From an uncultured bacterium (lineage in GTDB: Bacteria > Bacillota > Clostridia > Oscillospirales > Ruminococcaceae), in the NCBI GenBank assembly GCA_905215965.1, contig CAJMSD010000003.1, forward strand, positions 124,001 through 188,000: a DNA stretch of 64,000 nucleotides, given 5' to 3'. Below are positions 61,547 to 64,000 of the stretch, in pieces. The translations under genes were made by a program, and so were the position numbers. The notes under the pieces were generated by a model. That model did not search any database. It saw nothing but the letters and a program-made list of their open reading frames with translations, and had not been told where the DNA came from. Positions within the stretch are counted from its first letter, which is position 1. Every line of letters starts with the position of its first letter.

Positions 61547-63670
61547 TCACTCAAAGGAAAGAACTCCCCAGCTTCCATTGAATTTTGCCCATGCTTTGCC
61601 GTCGTGAACAGGGCGCACGTCCTCAAGGATACCAAACTCAACGAACTCGTTTCCGTCCAGATCAAGATATCCGCATTCGCCGTCTATCTTAGCGGCAATG
61701 TATCCCTCGGTCGCACAAAAAGGAAGAGCGTCGCCGTCGGTATTAAACGAAGACTTATACAAATAGAAATCATCGAAAAATGAGGTCGTCGGCGCCCACC
61801 ATATACCGCCGCTGCAATTGCAGTCGAACGGTTCCAGATCGTGAGCAATAAGTTCTCCGAGAGAATCATAGATATCCCATTGCTTTCTGTTATTTGCGAA
61901 CGCAACTGTTGGGTAGCCGCTGTATATGACGCGATTACCAAAGCTTCCCGACCAGGAACAAGCTCCGCTGCCATTGGAGTAGACGTACTCATAGCCGTCG
62001 GTCAGAATTCTTCCCTCTTCTCCTGCATCGCTGTAGAGATAAAAGCTCTCGTCTCTTGCTCTTGATTCTCCGAATCCGCTGCCATTTGAATCGTATTCTA
62101 TTTTCTGCACAACATAGGAATCATCTACTCCGCCATATATAGCTTCCGGAGCAGTATCATAAGGACTGGTATAGCGGTAGAATTCATAGCTGTTTTTGTC
62201 GATAAAGAATGTCGTGGAACTTGTTCCTATGCCCGGAGCACCAAAAGCACCTTGTACCTCATTTAATCTCCAAACGCCGTCGTAATACTGCGAAAACACG
62301 GTGTCTCCCGATTTTGAATCATATACGCCTATAAACTCATCAAGGCCGTAGGAGCCGCTGCCGTTAAAGCTGTCGTACTCAGGCTCGATCCTGATATTGC
62401 CGTCGTAGCCAATAAGACCGTATTTTCCGTCGCGCTTGATATATACAAACGGAGAGGAAAGATACGAGCTTCCGTCGTATGTATTGTAACGGTCGCCGAC
62501 CAATATATCATCGGCTTTTATCTCAGGCATAGCTTCCCAGTTGAGAGAGCTGCCGCGGTTCAGATCTTCTTTTTTCTTCGCATTTTCAGCAATGGCATTG
62601 CTCACGCACCTTGCGTACGCATCGCTGCCGTCTTTGTTCGGGTGAACGGAATAGGAGCTTCCGAAGCCTGCGTGAACATGGTCATTAAGCCTCTTTACTA
62701 TCTTAATGCTGTTTAACCATGCGTCTTTGGAGTATGCTCCGTGTCCGCCGTCCTTGTCGAATTCTGCTTCAACATCAACAAAGTAGATGTTATCATATCC
62801 TTCATCGTTGCATTCTGCGACAATACCCTTAAGCACCTCGTTAAAATCATGTGCGTTTTGATTGACCTTTGCAGCTTCCTCCTCGTCAATCAGCACACCG
62901 CTTCCCTTTGGAGAAAACAGCTTAGGATAGCCTGCAATGTATATCTCGGCTTGTTCGCCTGCATTATTGGCTGTTTGGATATAAGCGTCCTTTATGCGTG
63001 CCCTGGTAGAATCCATCTCGTCCCATACTTCGTTTATAGCATCGTCCAGCGGCTTTCTGTCGCGCTTGGCATAATTGTTCATTGCGCAAGTTGTAACGAC
63101 ATCTGCGAAGTGAACGTCATTTCCGCCGATAGTCATTGTAACATAATCTACCGTTTCGCCTTTTTCTTTGATCATGTCAAATACATCAAACTGCCGACGC
63201 ACCGAATAATACTCAACGTTTGAAAAAAAATCTTTAAATGTCACGATACTCTGTATATTATCAAGCTCCCACGTCTCAGCGCCCGAGGAGGCACTAAAGT
63301 ACCATCGGCAGACATTCGAATCTACCTGATCTTCACCGGTAGCCTTGTAGTCAGCCATAGTTCCGCTTACTCCGGGAATTGTCAGCTTGCCCGGCCAGCT
63401 TTTAGTAGAGCGGTGAGCGAGCCAGTCCTGACAGGCGCATTTTTCTTCCCAATTTCTGCTCTTGCCGTTTGATTTTTTCTCACCGTAAAACGGTGTTATA
63501 CCTTCTCCCGAGGAGTATGAATCCCCGAGAGATACCACTACTACGGGCGATCCATTTTCTGCCGCTGTGTTCAGCTCGGGTACAGACACGGCAGTAGAGA
63601 ACAGCGGTATAAGCATTACAGCAGATACAGCTCCGCAGACGAATTTTAAAACAGATCTGTTAAATCTCAT
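61547..63670 (-). CDS. secreted SGNH-hydrolase with C-terminal WG repeats
   Basis: 707 residues, AGGAGG upstream. Signal peptide to about 30; SGNH/GDSL esterase at about 42-380 with block I VSLGDSYSSGEG (Ser near 51), block III MTIGGNDVHF and block V SVHPNKDGSDAYA; then WG-type repeats at about 405-700 (YIKRDGKYGLIGYDGNIRIE; AKIDGECGYLDLDGNEFVE). Block I with SSGEG is typical of actinobacterial and Firmicute SGNH lipases/esterases. No dockerin is seen. It follows the truncated gene with a TAATG overlap, so the two are coupled. Confidence 0.9.
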   Translation of the reverse strand: MRFNRSVLKFVCGAVSAVMLIPLFSTAVSVPELNTAAENGSPVVVVSLGDSYSSGEGITPFYGEKKSNGKSRNWEEKCACQDWLAHRSTKSWPGKLTIPGVSGTMADYKATGEDQVDSNVCRWYFSASSGAETWELDNIQSIVTFKDFFSNVEYYSVRRQFDVFDMIKEKGETVDYVTMTIGGNDVHFADVVTTCAMNNYAKRDRKPLDDAINEVWDEMDSTRARIKDAYIQTANNAGEQAEIYIAGYPKLFSPKGSGVLIDEEEAAKVNQNAHDFNEVLKGIVAECNDEGYDNIYFVDVEAEFDKDGGHGAYSKDAWLNSIKIVKRLNDHVHAGFGSSYSVHPNKDGSDAYARCVSNAIAENAKKKEDLNRGSSLNWEAMPEIKADDILVGDRYNTYDGSSYLSSPFVYIKRDGKYGLIGYDGNIRIEPEYDSFNGSGSYGLDEFIGVYDSKSGDTVFSQYYDGVWRLNEVQGAFGAPGIGTSSTTFFIDKNSYEFYRYTSPYDTAPEAIYGGVDDSYVVQKIEYDSNGSGFGESRARDESFYLYSDAGEEGRILTDGYEYVYSNGSGACSWSGSFGNRVIYSGYPTVAFANNRKQWDIYDSLGELIAHDLEPFDCNCSGGIWWAPTTSFFDDFYLYKSSFNTDGDALPFCATEGYIAAKIDGECGYLDLDGNEFVEFGILEDVRPVHDGKAWAKFNGSWGVLSFE

Positions 63671-64000
63671 TAAAATTCCTCCTTTGAAATTTCTTCAAGG
63701 ATTTCAGCATTTATCTCGTCAACCACTTTCAGCTCGACCGATTCTTCCTTTGGGACAGTGCGGAAGAATTTGTTTTCTTCGCAGTCATAACTCAGGAATT
63801 CTTCCGTCTCGGATATCATCAGAGTTTCTCCGCTGTCCAAGTTCATATTATAGGAAATTGGTTCGGCACACATTGCGTCGCCTATGAGATATAATATCCA
63901 GATATCTTCGTTTTCTGTAACGTAATAGGTCTGATATATCGGGTGGATCTCATCGGAATCAGCGGAAATTTCGGTTTCCTCGCCATATTCTCCGCTGATG
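63670..64000 (-). CDS. C-terminal part of an unknown protein (continues past the window)
   Basis: The frame stays open to base 64000 and ends at 63670, giving about 110 residues: EISADSDEIHPIYQTYYVTE, EDIWILYLIGDAMCAEPIS, LDSGETLMISETEEFLSYDC and an acidic tail. An internal ATG at 63873 is unlikely to be the start because conserved-looking sequence extends upstream. Not recognised. The stop shares one base with the SGNH start (TAATG). Confidence 0.6.
   Translation of the reverse strand, partial: ISGEYGEETEISADSDEIHPIYQTYYVTENEDIWILYLIGDAMCAEPISYNMNLDSGETLMISETEEFLSYDCEENKFFRTVPKEESVELKVVDEINAEILEEISKEEF

Overview
The window reads as chromosome of a low-to-mid GC, Gram-positive, anaerobic gut or rumen Firmicute, most likely a fibre-degrading Ruminococcus-type member of the Oscillospiraceae. 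The evidence is dockerin modules on secreted glycoside hydrolases, giant BspA-type leucine-rich-repeat (LRR) surface proteins, redox genes of strict anaerobes (rubredoxin, ferredoxin, FTR-like protein) and purine-rich ribosome binding sites with TTGACA/TATAAT promoters. No rRNA, tRNA, CRISPR array, prophage or insertion sequence was recognised. I do not name a species. Layout: 1-5 kb holds regulators (TetR fragment, LacI, HxlR), small conserved proteins, a degenerate metallo-beta-lactamase-fold protein and sfsA. 5-7.6 kb is a three-gene ABC exporter operon. 7.7-13 kb is housekeeping and redox: a DUF134-NifX fusion, an FTR-like protein, folC, gdhA, trxA, a 52-residue rubredoxin gene and a broken Crp/Fnr regulator. 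13.2-15.9 kb encodes a dockerin-bearing clan GH-A-like enzyme. 15.9-20.5 kb is a candidate small-secreted-protein system (exported peptide, lipoprotein, ABC ATPase, 12-TM-type permease) with a perfect 12-bp inverted repeat and 20-bp-period direct repeats upstream. 20.9-22.6 kb has a decayed DUF1893 gene, an AlkZ-related-type protein and a lipoprotein. 22.8-31.3 kb is a xylan locus: a GH98-CBM-dockerin enzyme, a GH30-CBM22-dockerin-CE1 enzyme and, between them, a sensor-type AraC regulator. A 44-base element abutting the -35 box is shared by both enzyme promoters, so the regulator and its two targets can be proposed directly from sequence. 31.5-33.1 kb holds a GIY-YIG protein, a DUF4180 protein and an XRE regulator. 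33.5-58.1 kb is dominated by four very large secreted proteins: a 2775-residue protein with a dockerin-like module at each end and a cohesin-like module near the N terminus, a 1730-residue LRR protein, a 1500-residue LRR-dockerin protein and a lipase-LRR-dockerin protein. Alanine dehydrogenase and a Crp/Fnr-ferredoxin-cupin redox unit sit between them. 58.2-64 kb is a three-gene sensory operon, whose membrane sensor is interrupted by one in-frame amber codon, followed by an SGNH hydrolase with WG repeats and a truncated gene at the window edge. Most promising for follow-up: the shared 44-bp xylan operator, the 20.3-kb peptide/ABC cluster, the double-dockerin cohesin-like giant, and the set of recently broken regulators and sensors.
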